Source: Saccharomyces paradoxus (lineage: Eukaryota; Ascomycota; Saccharomycetes; Saccharomycetales; Saccharomycetaceae). Taken from it: a stretch of 64,000 bases of DNA. Where the stretch lies: positions 372,001 through 436,000 of the forward strand of contig NC_047500.1 of NCBI RefSeq assembly GCF_002079055.1, written 5' to 3'. The notes under the pieces were generated by a model. The model searched no databases, had not been told where the DNA came from, and was given only the letters and a program-made list of their open reading frames with translations. Positions 51,216-61,318 of the stretch are shown piece by piece; the first letter of the stretch is position 1; the number at the start of each line of letters is the position of its first letter. The position numbers and the translations under genes are program-made.

Positions 51216-53075
51216 TTATGCAGAGCCAGATGCCGCAGAACTCTTGCCTTCGGCCTTGGCCAAGGATGGAATGGATACATCACCGGAATGGATAACGTTG
51301 TTGATGGTGGCGAAGATGGCTCTCACTGAAGAGTCACCGACATCTTCGGAAACACCTACACCCCACTTGTAGGCCTTCTCATTGTCTGCATTACGTCTGT
51401 ACGATAGATGGATGTAAGAAGCAGCTTGAGTAGAGGAACCTGAACCTAGAGAATGCTCCGTGTAGTTTGCTACGGCAAACCTCACGTTCAACAAGTTTGA
51501 TAGTGCATCAACCAAAGAAGAGATTGGACCATTACCGGTACCCTCGATATCGACGATTTCGTCGCCCACTTTGACTTGACCAGTGAACACTCTACGTTCA
51601 GTGCCGAATTTTTCGACATTATAATTGACTAAACTAATAGTTTGATACTGTTCGTCATTGTAGTTGTAAGCCTCTTTGAACAACTTGGAGATTTCGTCTG
51701 ATTTCAATTCTCTACCCAGGGAGTCCGCATGGTCTTGAACGGCGCTAGAAAACTCGATTTGCATGTTTCTTGGCAAGTCCAAACCTAATGATCTCAAAAT
51801 GACCCAAGCGGCACCACCTTTACCGGACTGAGAGTTAACTCTGATGACAGCTTCGTAATCACGGCCGATATCCTTTGGATCCAATGGCAAGTATGGGATT
51901 CTCCATTGAGTTACACCTTGAGCACGCTTCTTGTTTTGCAAGTTGAAACCCTTCTTAATGGCGTCTTGGTGAGAACCGGAGAAGGCACAAACGACCAGGT
52001 CACCACCGTATGGGGCTCTTTGAGATACTGGAATCTTATTACAACGCTCAACTACATCTAGGACGGAGGTTAAGTCGGAGAAATCCAAATTAGGAGGAAC
52101 ACCTTGGGTGTACATATTCATGGCAACAGTAACCAAATCAACATTACCAGTACGTTCACCATTACCAAAGAGACAGCCTTCTACACGGTCGGCGCCGGCA
52201 AGCATACCTAATTCTGTGGCGGCGACACCGCAACCACGGTCATTATGACAATGTGTAGAGATACAGACCTTCTCACGCTCTGTGATATGGGTAGCAAAGT
52301 ATTCAATTTGATCAGCATAGACATTCGGAGAGGCAACTTCTACAGTAGCGGGTAGGTTGAAAATGATTGGATTTTCTTCGGTAGGTTCCCAAGCTTTCTT
52401 AACAGCTTCGCAAATTTCTACAGCAAATTCACCTGGTGTGTCACTGAAACATTCGGGGGAAAATTCATAGGACCAACGAGTAGCCTGTTGTGAAGGATCA
52501 TCCTTGGTTAGTTTTCTAACTAGTTTGGTGGCCTCTACAGCTTTAGAAATAGCTTCTTCTCTAGACATATTAAAGACGATTTCACGGAACATATCACTTG
52601 TTGCCAAGTAAGTATGTATAGTAGCCTTTTTAGCGCCAGTTAATGCTTCCACGGTTCTCTTGATCAAGTGCTCTCTAGATTGGACAAGACATTGAATACT
52701 GACGTCATCTGGAGCGTTCTCTACAGCATATCTGGTGAAGTCGAAATCTGTCTGAGATGCAGAAGGGAAGGAAACCTCGATTTCTTTGAACCCAATGTTG
52801 ACCAACTTGTGAAAATATTCTTTCTTTTGTTCCACTGACATGGGATCCGGCAGAGATTGGTTACCATCTCTCAAATCTGTTGATAACCAACGAGGGGCCT
52901 TCGTGATCCTGTTATCCGGCCACTTCCTATTGGTTAACTTTGGAGCGTTGAATGGCTTGTACTTGGAAGAAGGGTCCTTAAGCATATTTTTGTAGGCTAG
53001 CTTCACTGGAGGAATGACTCTTGAAGCTCTGGAGACCGCATGCTCAGCAAGAGCGATAATACTCTGTTTAACCAT
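51216..53075 (-). CDS. LEU4: 2-Isopropylmalate synthase Leu4
   Basis: A 619-residue enzyme, the S. cerevisiae length, catalysing the first committed step of leucine synthesis (acetyl-CoA plus 2-ketoisovalerate). The catalytic barrel has STDLRDGNQSL near residue 65 and the metal-binding HCHNDRG motif near 272. The C-terminal LeuA allosteric domain (about 450-600) mediates leucine feedback. The first 30 residues are basic and amphipathic without acidic clusters, a mitochondrial presequence; M31 is the next in-frame Met and in S. cerevisiae is the start of the short cytosolic form. Upstream are Gcn4 and Leu3-like sites. Confidence 0.98.
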   Translation of the reverse strand: MVKQSIIALAEHAVSRASRVIPPVKLAYKNMLKDPSSKYKPFNAPKLTNRKWPDNRITKAPRWLSTDLRDGNQSLPDPMSVEQKKEYFHKLVNIGFKEIEVSFPSASQTDFDFTRYAVENAPDDVSIQCLVQSREHLIKRTVEALTGAKKATIHTYLATSDMFREIVFNMSREEAISKAVEATKLVRKLTKDDPSQQATRWSYEFSPECFSDTPGEFAVEICEAVKKAWEPTEENPIIFNLPATVEVASPNVYADQIEYFATHITEREKVCISTHCHNDRGCGVAATELGMLAGADRVEGCLFGNGERTGNVDLVTVAMNMYTQGVPPNLDFSDLTSVLDVVERCNKIPVSQRAPYGGDLVVCAFSGSHQDAIKKGFNLQNKKRAQGVTQWRIPYLPLDPKDIGRDYEAVIRVNSQSGKGGAAWVILRSLGLDLPRNMQIEFSSAVQDHADSLGRELKSDEISKLFKEAYNYNDEQYQTISLVNYNVEKFGTERRVFTGQVKVGDEIVDIEGTGNGPISSLVDALSNLLNVRFAVANYTEHSLGSGSSTQAASYIHLSYRRNADNEKAYKWGVGVSEDVGDSSVRAIFATINNVIHSGDVSIPSLAKAEGKSSAASGSA

Positions 53076-53168
53076 GATTGTTCCTTGTCTTTTTGTAAGG
53101 AAAAAGTTTAAAGTAAACTTCTAGTATGGCAAACCTTTTTTTTTTTCAAAAATACCCTTTGAAAGAAC

Positions 53169-53175
53169 TGAGTCA
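53169..53175 (-). promoter_or_regulatory. Gcn4 site of LEU4
   Basis: TGAGTCA is a perfect palindromic Gcn4 core, 94 bp before the LEU4 ATG. General amino-acid control of LEU4 is established in S. cerevisiae. The site is close to the start, so it may overlap the leader. Confidence 0.65.
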
Positions 53176-53496
53176 GTTACACGTAAGTTTCTTTTTACTG
53201 GTCAAGCTGAAAAATAACCAATAAATGTTTGTGAAAAGAACGTTGAAAGAGGAGAGAGGCTGACCCAAGAAAAGAGAATATCGAACCTACGCGACTACAT
53301 AGCGCACATCTCCCATGCGCCCGTACTTATATATATATTAGCATACATAGACGCACATACATGCACGCGCATGACAGTGACTGACTGTTTTTACTGTACT
53401 ATTTTTCAGCCAAGTATGACACACACTCAACTTTTCTGAAGCCTTCCTTCTTTTCCCGCGCGTCGGTGACGATGACTAACTCACTACTGTCTCAGG

Positions 53497-53508
53497 GCCG
53501 GTCCCGCT
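53497..53508. promoter_or_regulatory. Leu3-like element
   Basis: GCCGGTCCCGCT resembles the Leu3 site GCCGGNNCCGGC, keeping the first half fully and only CCG of the second. It lies about 425 bp upstream of LEU4. Half-site degeneration may lower affinity. Confidence 0.5.
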
Positions 53509-53707
53509 CTGGTAGTAATTCTGGGGCTTGTAATAACAGCCGAGAGAAAAGATCAGAATGGGGTATAGCAGCAAAAGTCGGGTCGCTGGACATACGGATG
53601 CTTATATACGTCTTTGTCATCGTTGAAAAAGTCGGGTTTTTAACTTTTATTTATCCAGGCTTCATCGAGCACTTATCCGTTATGGCGTTTTTTTGTTTCT
53701 TTTTCAT

Positions 53708-53756
53708 CACGTGCGCTGGTAGCACCCGGCATACAGCGGGTGACTTGTCGCACGTG
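53708..53756. repeat. 49-bp compound dyad: E-box / CACCCG / CGGGTG / E-box
   Basis: Left arm: CACGTGCG (53708-53715), 7 bp, CACCCG (53723-53728). After an 8-bp centre the right arm mirrors it: CGGGTG (53737-53742), 6 bp, CGCACGTG (53749-53756). All arm bases match by reverse complement. CACGTG is the Cbf1 (and Pho4) core. It lies about 290-340 bp before MET4. Confidence 0.85.
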
Positions 53757-54047
53757 CTATTGTGCGTCATCGGGCCACACAAGCATATTGCTTGAATTTT
53801 CTTTCATCGTTCAACTTAAATCCACCCATTCCAGATGTAGCCGTAGCATGCAATAAATGTAGTAACATATATCCCTGTTTACATACGTCTGTGCCAAGTG
53901 AAACGGTTTGTTCGAACGCACATCATTTCATATATTAGTATCCTTCTCAAGATCTCCCTTGCCTGTCCGTCGGTTGTGTAGACAGACACTCGTCAATAAA
54001 GCGCACTTCTGATAACCACTACTATTTCCTTTTTTCCATAGTGAACG

Positions 54048-54542
54048 ATGAAGCAGGAGCAGTCTCGCGAAGGCGACTCATACAGCACGGAGTTCATAAA
54101 TCTCTTTGGCAAAGAAACCGCAACACACGCCAGCAACAACAACGGTGCTAATAATAATGGCATGGGGAGCGCGACCACGTTGGACCAGTTTGTTGCAACA
54201 GCCTCATCATCATCTTCGCTGGTGGGTAATAGCGAGAATAGACGCCCCTTAGTAGGTGACGTTAGCAGTAGGGGTAACACCAATTTATATGACCATGCTG
54301 TCACGCCAGAAATACTTTTAGAACAGTTGGCCTACGTCGATAATTTCATACCATCCCTGGATAACGAGTTCTCTAACGTGGATTGGAACGTGAATACTAC
54401 TCATAATAATGCAAATAATAATGGCACGGATGCCTTTAGCAGTATAAACGCAAATCCTTTTGACTTGGATGAACAACTAGCCATCGAGTTGAGTGCGTTT
54501 GCGGATGATTCATTTATTTTCCCGGATGAAGATAAGCCTAGC

Positions 54543-54582
<40 letters not shown>

Positions 54583-56087
54583 GTAATAACGATAACAACG
54601 GGCATGATGTATTGCATGAGGACACTTCTGACAGTAATAGACAAAGAAATCCCCATTTCCTGACTCAAAGAAGGAATACTTTCTTGACTTCCCAATATGA
54701 CCAATCAAAGTCTCGATTTTCGTCTAGAAACAAAAGAAATGGCAATAATGGTGAAACAAACAGTTTCGACAACAATGGGCAGAACAGCCGCAATTTTGAG
54801 CCGAACTTTATAGAAAATCCTCCTCAATTTCCTGTTGACACTGTTGATATGACATCAATAGACCATGGTGCCTTCACAAACGTTGACATTACGTCAACTG
54901 AGAACAACACTCATGGTGATAATGAAGTGGATGCGTTATCACACCTGCTACATAGAACGACACATACCCCGAACCGCTCTTCTCCACTAAGTAACATCAC
55001 TTCCGCCCAAAATTCCTCTCTACAACAACGAAAGCAATCAGATAGTAAAGTCGATAGTATCAACGACAATAACAGCTCGAACAAAGATCCTAACATAACA
55101 GTTCCTGACTATTCAATTATTCCAACCTCTGTTTTGGTAACACTGTTACCTAGGGTCAACGTACCCAAGGGTGCGTATGACTCGTTAACCACCGCGGGAT
55201 TTGACAATGATCAAATAGATGCTATTGCCGCAATAATGGCGTATCATCATCAGAAAAAGATAAGGGAAAGTAACAATAACAACAATAACAATAACGTCAA
55301 TGCTAATGCAAATCAAGAGGCACCCATTCTGAAAAACATCAACGAACTTTTAAGCGTCTTAATACCACCCTCCTCAACTGATACGACCGCACCATCCGCC
55401 TTGTCAACATCACCTTCTTCGTTCAATGAGCATGGTGTAGTAACAGAGGCCTCTTTTCTAAGCTCCATTTTAGAACTGGGCATAAAAAATCCCAAAAGTA
55501 ATAATATTCACAATCAACGACAATCTTCACGAAACAATCATAAAATCTCAAGACAGGAGAACGGTAGCAATCTCAATGATAATGTTAACAATAATAACGC
55601 TGTTATTAAGTCAAATACAACCCGTGGAGACGAAATCGCCAAAATACGATCAGAGCCGACTCTAAATGCAGCTTCTTCTGCTCACAAGGAGAATAGCTTA
55701 AAAAGATCACACTCTGGCGATTTGAAAGATAAAAAAGCACCCGTGAACCGCAAGTATTCAGATAATGAGGACGATGAATACGATGATGCAGATTTACACG
55801 GCCATGGAAAGAAGCAATTGGTCAAGAAAGAGCTAGGGGATGACGATGAAGATTTATTGATACAATCCAAAAAATCTCACCAGAAGAAAAAACTAAAGGA
55901 AAAGGAATTAGAATCATCGATACATGAATTAACTGAAATTGCAGCATCTTTACAAAAACGGATTCACACATTGGAGACTGAGAACAAACTTTTAAAAAAT
56001 TTGGTTCTAAGTAGCGGTGAAACTGAAGGTATTAAGAAAGCTGAAAGGTTGAAGAAGCAAATATTTGAAAAGGTTCAGAAAGAATAA
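54048..56087 (+). CDS. MET4: Met4, bZIP transcriptional activator of sulfur metabolism
   Basis: A 679-residue activator (672 in S. cerevisiae). It has no DNA-binding ability of its own and is recruited by Cbf1 or Met31/Met32. The ubiquitin-interacting/activation region is about 86-160. K163, the lysine ubiquitinated by SCF-Met30 in S. cerevisiae, is kept at the same number and is followed directly by a 13-Asn run (166-178). The middle is Asn/Ser-rich and disordered with conserved islands (for example about 350-400, the auxiliary/Met31-binding region). The basic-leucine-zipper segment is at about 605-675. Two E-boxes lie upstream, which suggests autoregulation through Cbf1. Confidence 0.96.
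54543..54581 (+). repeat. (AAC)12-AAT polyasparagine tract in MET4
   Basis: Thirteen asparagine codons, twelve of them identical AAC, starting three residues after K163. A second, interrupted Asn run occurs near 55274-55305. Confidence 0.95.
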
Positions 56088-56411
56088 ATAGCGGATTATA
56101 CCGCTGAATTGTATATATGGATACATGCATTTTTTTTAAGAATATAACTTTTTTTTCTTTTACCGTATACAGTGTCTATTCTCCACTCATTGCACAGCTA
56201 CTCAAACGCGTTAAATTTTTTTTGGTAGCCTTTATCTAAGACGCGTCGCGTGTGCTCAGCTATATTGAGTTAAATTCTTCATCCATTGAATGTTATATAT
56301 TTTCTAGATCTAAACAACTCACACATACCAATTCAGATTTACAATAAAAAACTGTGTTTATTCTGACATTCGAATCTTAAAAATAAGAGGGCGTAAAGTA
56401 ACCAGAAGAAA
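56088..56411 (+). promoter_or_regulatory. POL1 promoter with two MluI cell-cycle boxes
   Basis: A 324-bp gap. ACGCGT occurs at 56206-56211 and 56241-56246, 35 bp apart and 206 and 171 bp before the POL1 ATG. A TCGCGTG follows the second box. MCB elements bind MBF (Mbp1-Swi6) and drive G1/S transcription of DNA-synthesis genes; POL1 is a founding example. Confidence 0.85.
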
Positions 56412-59400
56412 ATGTCTTCTAAAAGTGAAAAACTAGAAAAATTGAGAAAGCTACAGGCTGCTCGAAATGGTACATCTATCGATGATTATGAATCAGACGG
56501 TGACAGGTTATATGACGAAATTGACGAAAAAGAATACAGGGCCAGAAAACGCCAGGAATTGCTGCATGACGATTTTGTTGTGGATGACGACGGTGTAGGT
56601 TACGTCGACCGTGGTGTCGAAGAAGATTGGAGGGAAATTGGTAATAGCTCAAGTGATGAAGACGCTGGAAATCCTACTGGCAAGGATGCTAAAAGGAAGA
56701 AAACTGTAAAAAGGGAGAAAGACCACCAGATTACGGATATGCTGCGAACTCAACATTCCAAATCGACGCTGCTGGCGCATGCAAAAAAATCCCAAAAAAA
56801 AAGTATCCCCATTGATAATTTCGATGATATTCTTGGTGAGTTTGAATCCGGTGAAGTAGAAAAGCCCAATATCTTATTGCCAACCAAATTAAGGGAAAAT
56901 CTAAATTCTTCGCCTACTAGTGAATTCAAATCATCGATAAAGAGGGTTAACGAAAAAGATAACTCAAATCCTGACGCTGGTATTTCAAAAAGAGTCAAAA
57001 TTGATCCAGATTCAAGTACTGATAAATATTTAGAAATTGAATCTTCGCCGTTAAAATTACAAAGCAGGAAACTGCGCTACGCAAACGATGTACAGGATTT
57101 GTTGGATGATGTGGAAAACTCACCCGTAGTGACCACAAAGAGACAAAAAGTGTTGGAAGATTCATTGCTTGCAAATCCACCATCCGCTCAAAGTTTGGCC
57201 GATGAAGATGAAGATGATGCTGAAGATAGTGATGAAGATATCATACCGAAAAGAAGGACCATGAGAAGTGTGACAACAACTAGGCGTGTTAATATAGACT
57301 CAAGAAGTAACCCCTCAACGTCGCCGTTTGTCACAGCACCCGGAACGCCAATTGGTACTAAGGGACTAACTCCAAGCAAATCTTCACAGGTCAACACTGA
57401 TGCTGCCACACTTGCTGTTAGTGTCAAGAAGGAAGATGTAGTTGACCCCGAAACTGATACTTTCCAAATGTTTTGGTTGGATTACTGTGAAGTTAATAAC
57501 ACTTTGATTTTATTTGGCAAGGTTAAACTTAAGGATGATAAGTGTGTGTCAGCCATGGTCCAAATCAACGGTCTATGCAGAGAGCTATTTTTCCTTCCAA
57601 GAGAGGGTAAAACACCTGCTGATATACACGAGGAAATAATTCCATTACTGATGGATAAATACGGACTGGATAACATCCGCGCTAAACCTCAAAAAATGAA
57701 ATATTCCTTTGAGCTTCCTGACATTCCATCGGAAAGTGAGTATTTGAAAGTCTTGCTTCCATACCAGACACCGAAGTCTAGTCGAGACACCATTCCATCG
57801 GATTTATCTAGTGATACCTTTTATCATGTCTTTGGTGGAAATTCCAATATTTTTGAAAGTTTCGTTATTCAGAATAGGATCATGGGACCATGTTGGTTAG
57901 ATATAAAGGGAGCAGATTTTAATTCAATTCGTAACGCTTCTCACTGTGCGGTGGAAGTTTCCGTAGATAAGCCTCAGAGTATCACTCCTACTGCAACAAA
58001 GACAATGCCTGATTTGAGATGCCTCTCTTTATCAATTCAGACGTTAATGAACCCTAAGGAAAATAAGCAAGAAATCGTCTCGATAACATTATCGTCTTAT
58101 AGAAATATCTCATTAGATTCGCCGATTCCTGAAAATATTAAACCAGATGACTTGTGTACTTTAGTAAGGCCGCCTCAGTCAACAAGTTTCCCATTAGGTC
58201 TAGCTGCACTGGCGAAAAAGAAGCTGCCCGGTCGAGTTAGGTTATTCAACAACGAAAAGGCCATGCTTTCATGTTTCTGCGCTATGTTGAAAGTGGAAGA
58301 CCCAGATGTTATCATAGGCCATCGTTTGCAAAATGTCTATTTAGATGTTTTAGCCCATAGAATGCATGATCTCAGCATTCCAACGTTCAGCTCTATTGGC
58401 CGTCGTTTAAGAAGAACTTGGCCTGAAAAATTCGGTAGAGGCAATTCGAATATGAACCATTTTTTCATTAGCGACATCTGTTCTGGTAGGCTGATATGTG
58501 ATATTGCTAACGAAATGGGACAATCATTAACACCTAAATGTCAAAGTTGGGATCTTTCAGAGATGTATCAAGTGACATGTGAAAAGGAACATAAGGCATT
58601 GGATATTGATTATCAAAATCCACAATACCAAAATGATGTAAATAGTATGACTATGGCCTTGCAAGAAAATATTACGAACTGTATGATTTCTGCTGAAGTG
58701 TCTTATAGAATTCAATTATTGTCATTGACCAAACAGTTGACGAATTTGGCTGGTAATGCGTGGGCCCAAACTTTAGGTGGCACAAGAGCTGGTAGAAATG
58801 AGTATATTTTACTGCATGAATTTTCAAGAAATGGCTTTATTGTTCCTGACAAAGAAGGTAGTAGGAGTAGAGCCCAGAAACAAAGACAAAATGACGAAAA
58901 TACAGATGCGCCAGTAAATTCTAAGAAGGCAAAATATCAAGGTGGTTTAGTTTTTGAGCCTGAGAAAGGTCTTCATAAGAATTACGTTTTAGTCATGGAT
59001 TTTAATTCTTTGTATCCATCTATCATTCAGGAATTTAATATATGTTTTACCACTGTGGATAGAAATAAAGAAGACATCGATGAGCTACCAAATGTACCTC
59101 CTTCAGAGGTGGATCAAGGTGTTTTACCAAGATTATTAGCAAATCTGGTTGATCGTCGTCGTGAAGTTAAGAAAGTAATGAAAACTGAAACTGATCCCCA
59201 TAGGCGAGTTCAATGTGATATTCGTCAACAAGCTCTTAAATTGACTGCTAATTCTATGTATGGTTGTTTGGGTTATGTTAATAGCAGATTTTACGCCAAG
59301 CCGCTCGCCATGTTAGTCACTAATAAAGGTCGTGAGATTTTAATGAATACAAGACAACTAGCTGAGAGTATGAACCTCCTTGTAGTATATGGTGATACAG

Positions 59401-60815
59401 ATTCTGTTATGATAGATACCGGTTGTGATAATTATGCGGATGCAATTAAAATCGGTTTGGGGTTTAAAAAGCTAGTAAATGAGCGCTATAGATTACTAGA
59501 GATTGATATCGATAATGTCTTCAAGAAGTTACTGTTACATGCCAAGAAAAAATATGCTGCTTTAACTGTAAATTTGGACAAGAATGGTAATGAAACTACT
59601 GTTTTAGAAGTTAAAGGGTTGGATATGAAGCGCCGTGAATTTTGTCCACTTTCGAGGGACGTTTCTATACACGTTTTAAATACCATTCTGTCAGACAAAG
59701 ATCCAGAAGAAGCACTACAAGAAGTGTATGATTACTTAGAAGACATCCGAACTAAAGTGGAAACCAACAACATTAGAATTGATAAATATAAAATCAATAT
59801 GAAGCTTTCAAAAGATCCCAAGGCTTATCCAGGTGGTAAAAACATGCCTGCAGTTCAAGTAGCCCTAAGAATGCGTAAGGCTGGCAGAGTTGTTAAAGCT
59901 GGTTCTGTCATCACCTTCGTCATCACAAAACAGGATGAAATAGACAATGCCGAAAGCACTCCGGCTCTTTCTGTAGCCGAACGAGCCTATGCTTTGAATG
60001 AAGTGATGATTAAAAGTAACAATTTGAAACCCGATCCACAATATTATCTCGAGAAACAAATATTCGCGCCGGTAGAAAGGCTGTTAGAAAGAATTGATAG
60101 TTTTAACGTAGTGCGTTTGAGCGAAGCGCTTGGTTTAGATAGTAAAAAATACTTCAGAAGAGAGGGCGGTAATAATAATGGGGAAGATATTAATAACTTG
60201 CAACCTTTAGAAACAACAATTACAGATGTTGAAAGGTTTAAAGATACCGTAACACTAGAATTAAGTTGCCCATCATGTGATAAAAGGTTTCCATTTGGTG
60301 GCATCGTATCTTCAAATCATTATCGTGTGTCATATAATGGTATACAATGCAAGCATTGTGAGCATTTGTTTACCCTTCTTCAGTTAACCAGTCAGATAGA
60401 GCACTCTATAAGGTCACACATTTCTTTATATTACGCGGGATGGTTACAATGTGATGACAGTACATGCGGTATAGTCACCAGACAACTCTCCGTTTTTGGC
60501 AAACGTTGTTTAAATGATGGCTGCACAGGTGTCATAAGATACAAATACACTGACAAGCAATTGTACAATCAACTTTTATATTTCGATTCTTTACTCGATT
60601 GTGAAAAGAATAAAAAGCAGGAATTGAAGCCAATATATCTACTCGATGATCTTGACTATCCCAAAGAGCAGCTGACAGAATCATCTATTAAGGCTTTAAC
60701 AGAACAAAACAGAGAATTAATGGAGACAGGCCGTAACGTCGTCCAAAAATACTTAAACGATTGTGGACGTCGCTACGTTGATATGAGTAGCATTTTTGAT
60801 TTCATGCTAAACTAG
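56412..60815 (+). CDS. POL1: DNA polymerase alpha catalytic subunit Pol1
   Basis: A 1,467-residue B-family polymerase (1,468 in S. cerevisiae). It extends primase RNA primers at origins and on the lagging strand. In order: a disordered N terminus with a Ctf4-binding peptide DDILGEF at 138-144; a domain corresponding to an inactive exonuclease; the polymerase motifs DFNSLYPS (from D863), LTANSMYG and YGDTDS (993-998); and a C-terminal domain with two four-cysteine clusters (CPSC...CKHC from about 1285, and CDDSTC...CLNDGC from about 1347) that bind the B subunit Pol12. All catalytic aspartates are present. Confidence 0.98.
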   Translation: MSSKSEKLEKLRKLQAARNGTSIDDYESDGDRLYDEIDEKEYRARKRQELLHDDFVVDDDGVGYVDRGVEEDWREIGNSSSDEDAGNPTGKDAKRKKTVKREKDHQITDMLRTQHSKSTLLAHAKKSQKKSIPIDNFDDILGEFESGEVEKPNILLPTKLRENLNSSPTSEFKSSIKRVNEKDNSNPDAGISKRVKIDPDSSTDKYLEIESSPLKLQSRKLRYANDVQDLLDDVENSPVVTTKRQKVLEDSLLANPPSAQSLADEDEDDAEDSDEDIIPKRRTMRSVTTTRRVNIDSRSNPSTSPFVTAPGTPIGTKGLTPSKSSQVNTDAATLAVSVKKEDVVDPETDTFQMFWLDYCEVNNTLILFGKVKLKDDKCVSAMVQINGLCRELFFLPREGKTPADIHEEIIPLLMDKYGLDNIRAKPQKMKYSFELPDIPSESEYLKVLLPYQTPKSSRDTIPSDLSSDTFYHVFGGNSNIFESFVIQNRIMGPCWLDIKGADFNSIRNASHCAVEVSVDKPQSITPTATKTMPDLRCLSLSIQTLMNPKENKQEIVSITLSSYRNISLDSPIPENIKPDDLCTLVRPPQSTSFPLGLAALAKKKLPGRVRLFNNEKAMLSCFCAMLKVEDPDVIIGHRLQNVYLDVLAHRMHDLSIPTFSSIGRRLRRTWPEKFGRGNSNMNHFFISDICSGRLICDIANEMGQSLTPKCQSWDLSEMYQVTCEKEHKALDIDYQNPQYQNDVNSMTMALQENITNCMISAEVSYRIQLLSLTKQLTNLAGNAWAQTLGGTRAGRNEYILLHEFSRNGFIVPDKEGSRSRAQKQRQNDENTDAPVNSKKAKYQGGLVFEPEKGLHKNYVLVMDFNSLYPSIIQEFNICFTTVDRNKEDIDELPNVPPSEVDQGVLPRLLANLVDRRREVKKVMKTETDPHRRVQCDIRQQALKLTANSMYGCLGYVNSRFYAKPLAMLVTNKGREILMNTRQLAESMNLLVVYGDTDSVMIDTGCDNYADAIKIGLGFKKLVNERYRLLEIDIDNVFKKLLLHAKKKYAALTVNLDKNGNETTVLEVKGLDMKRREFCPLSRDVSIHVLNTILSDKDPEEALQEVYDYLEDIRTKVETNNIRIDKYKINMKLSKDPKAYPGGKNMPAVQVALRMRKAGRVVKAGSVITFVITKQDEIDNAESTPALSVAERAYALNEVMIKSNNLKPDPQYYLEKQIFAPVERLLERIDSFNVVRLSEALGLDSKKYFRREGGNNNGEDINNLQPLETTITDVERFKDTVTLELSCPSCDKRFPFGGIVSSNHYRVSYNGIQCKHCEHLFTLLQLTSQIEHSIRSHISLYYAGWLQCDDSTCGIVTRQLSVFGKRCLNDGCTGVIRYKYTDKQLYNQLLYFDSLLDCEKNKKQELKPIYLLDDLDYPKEQLTESSIKALTEQNRELMETGRNVVQKYLNDCGRRYVDMSSIFDFMLN

Positions 60816-61318
60816 ATTAGTATTCTGTATGTGTTATATGATTTCATGAATATTCTATATAGTAAAAAAAAGGGTACAATTGTGTATATGTATGCCACGG
60901 ATAGCTACTGTGCTGATGTTGGAATGAGCGTCAAGAAGCACTCATCATTACAGAATTCCAGCGATATTCTGAGGATGTTTTTTCGGCTTAGTAGTCGATT
61001 CTCACATGCATTCTTTGATAAAACCCATGCATTAAGATTCGCCTTATCAGCAAGATCAGATAAGCGAACAGCTTCATCAATAGAATGGATTGCTTAAATC
61101 TTATGAAGCATAGCCGTAAGCCCGTTGTTGATAAAAGTAATACCTTCAATACAGTTAGATATCCTTTCCCTCGATCTGCTCTTGCTTTTGAGGTAACATA
61201 GCATTTTTAGCCATCCGATTCTTTAGGTTCAAAGGCACTCATCATTCTTCCTCTAAAGCACACATCAACGTCACTCATAATCTGGAATTGACATAACAAT
61301 ACCCTAGAACCATCATCA
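60816..61318 (+). promoter_or_regulatory. POL1 3' end and AVT4 promoter with inverted GATA pair
   Basis: A 503-bp gap. CTTATC at 61043-61048 and GATAAG at 61059-61064 form an inverted GATA pair about 255-275 bp before AVT4. GATA factors (Gln3, Gat1) respond to nitrogen limitation, when AVT4 is induced in S. cerevisiae. A short open frame (60831-61097) begins at GTG and is not supported. Confidence 0.6.

Larger units (their letters stand above)
53076..54047. promoter_or_regulatory. Divergent LEU4/MET4 promoter region
   Basis: At 972 bp this is the largest intergenic gap between genes in the window. For LEU4 it has a perfect Gcn4 site at 53169-53175, TATA-type elements near 53328-53339 and a Leu3-like element at 53497-53508. 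Towards MET4 it has a 49-bp dyad at 53708-53756 with two CACGTG E-boxes. An open frame at 53466-53795 starts at GTG, lacks any family and is not called. Confidence 0.7.

Noticed and set aside
53466-53795. 109-codon frame in the LEU4/MET4 gap
   Set aside because: Starts with GTG rather than ATG, has no recognisable domain and crosses the regulatory dyad. More likely chance in a GC-richer promoter.
60831-61097. 88-codon frame upstream of AVT4
   Set aside because: Begins at GTG directly after the POL1 stop, shows no domain and covers the GATA sites and promoter.
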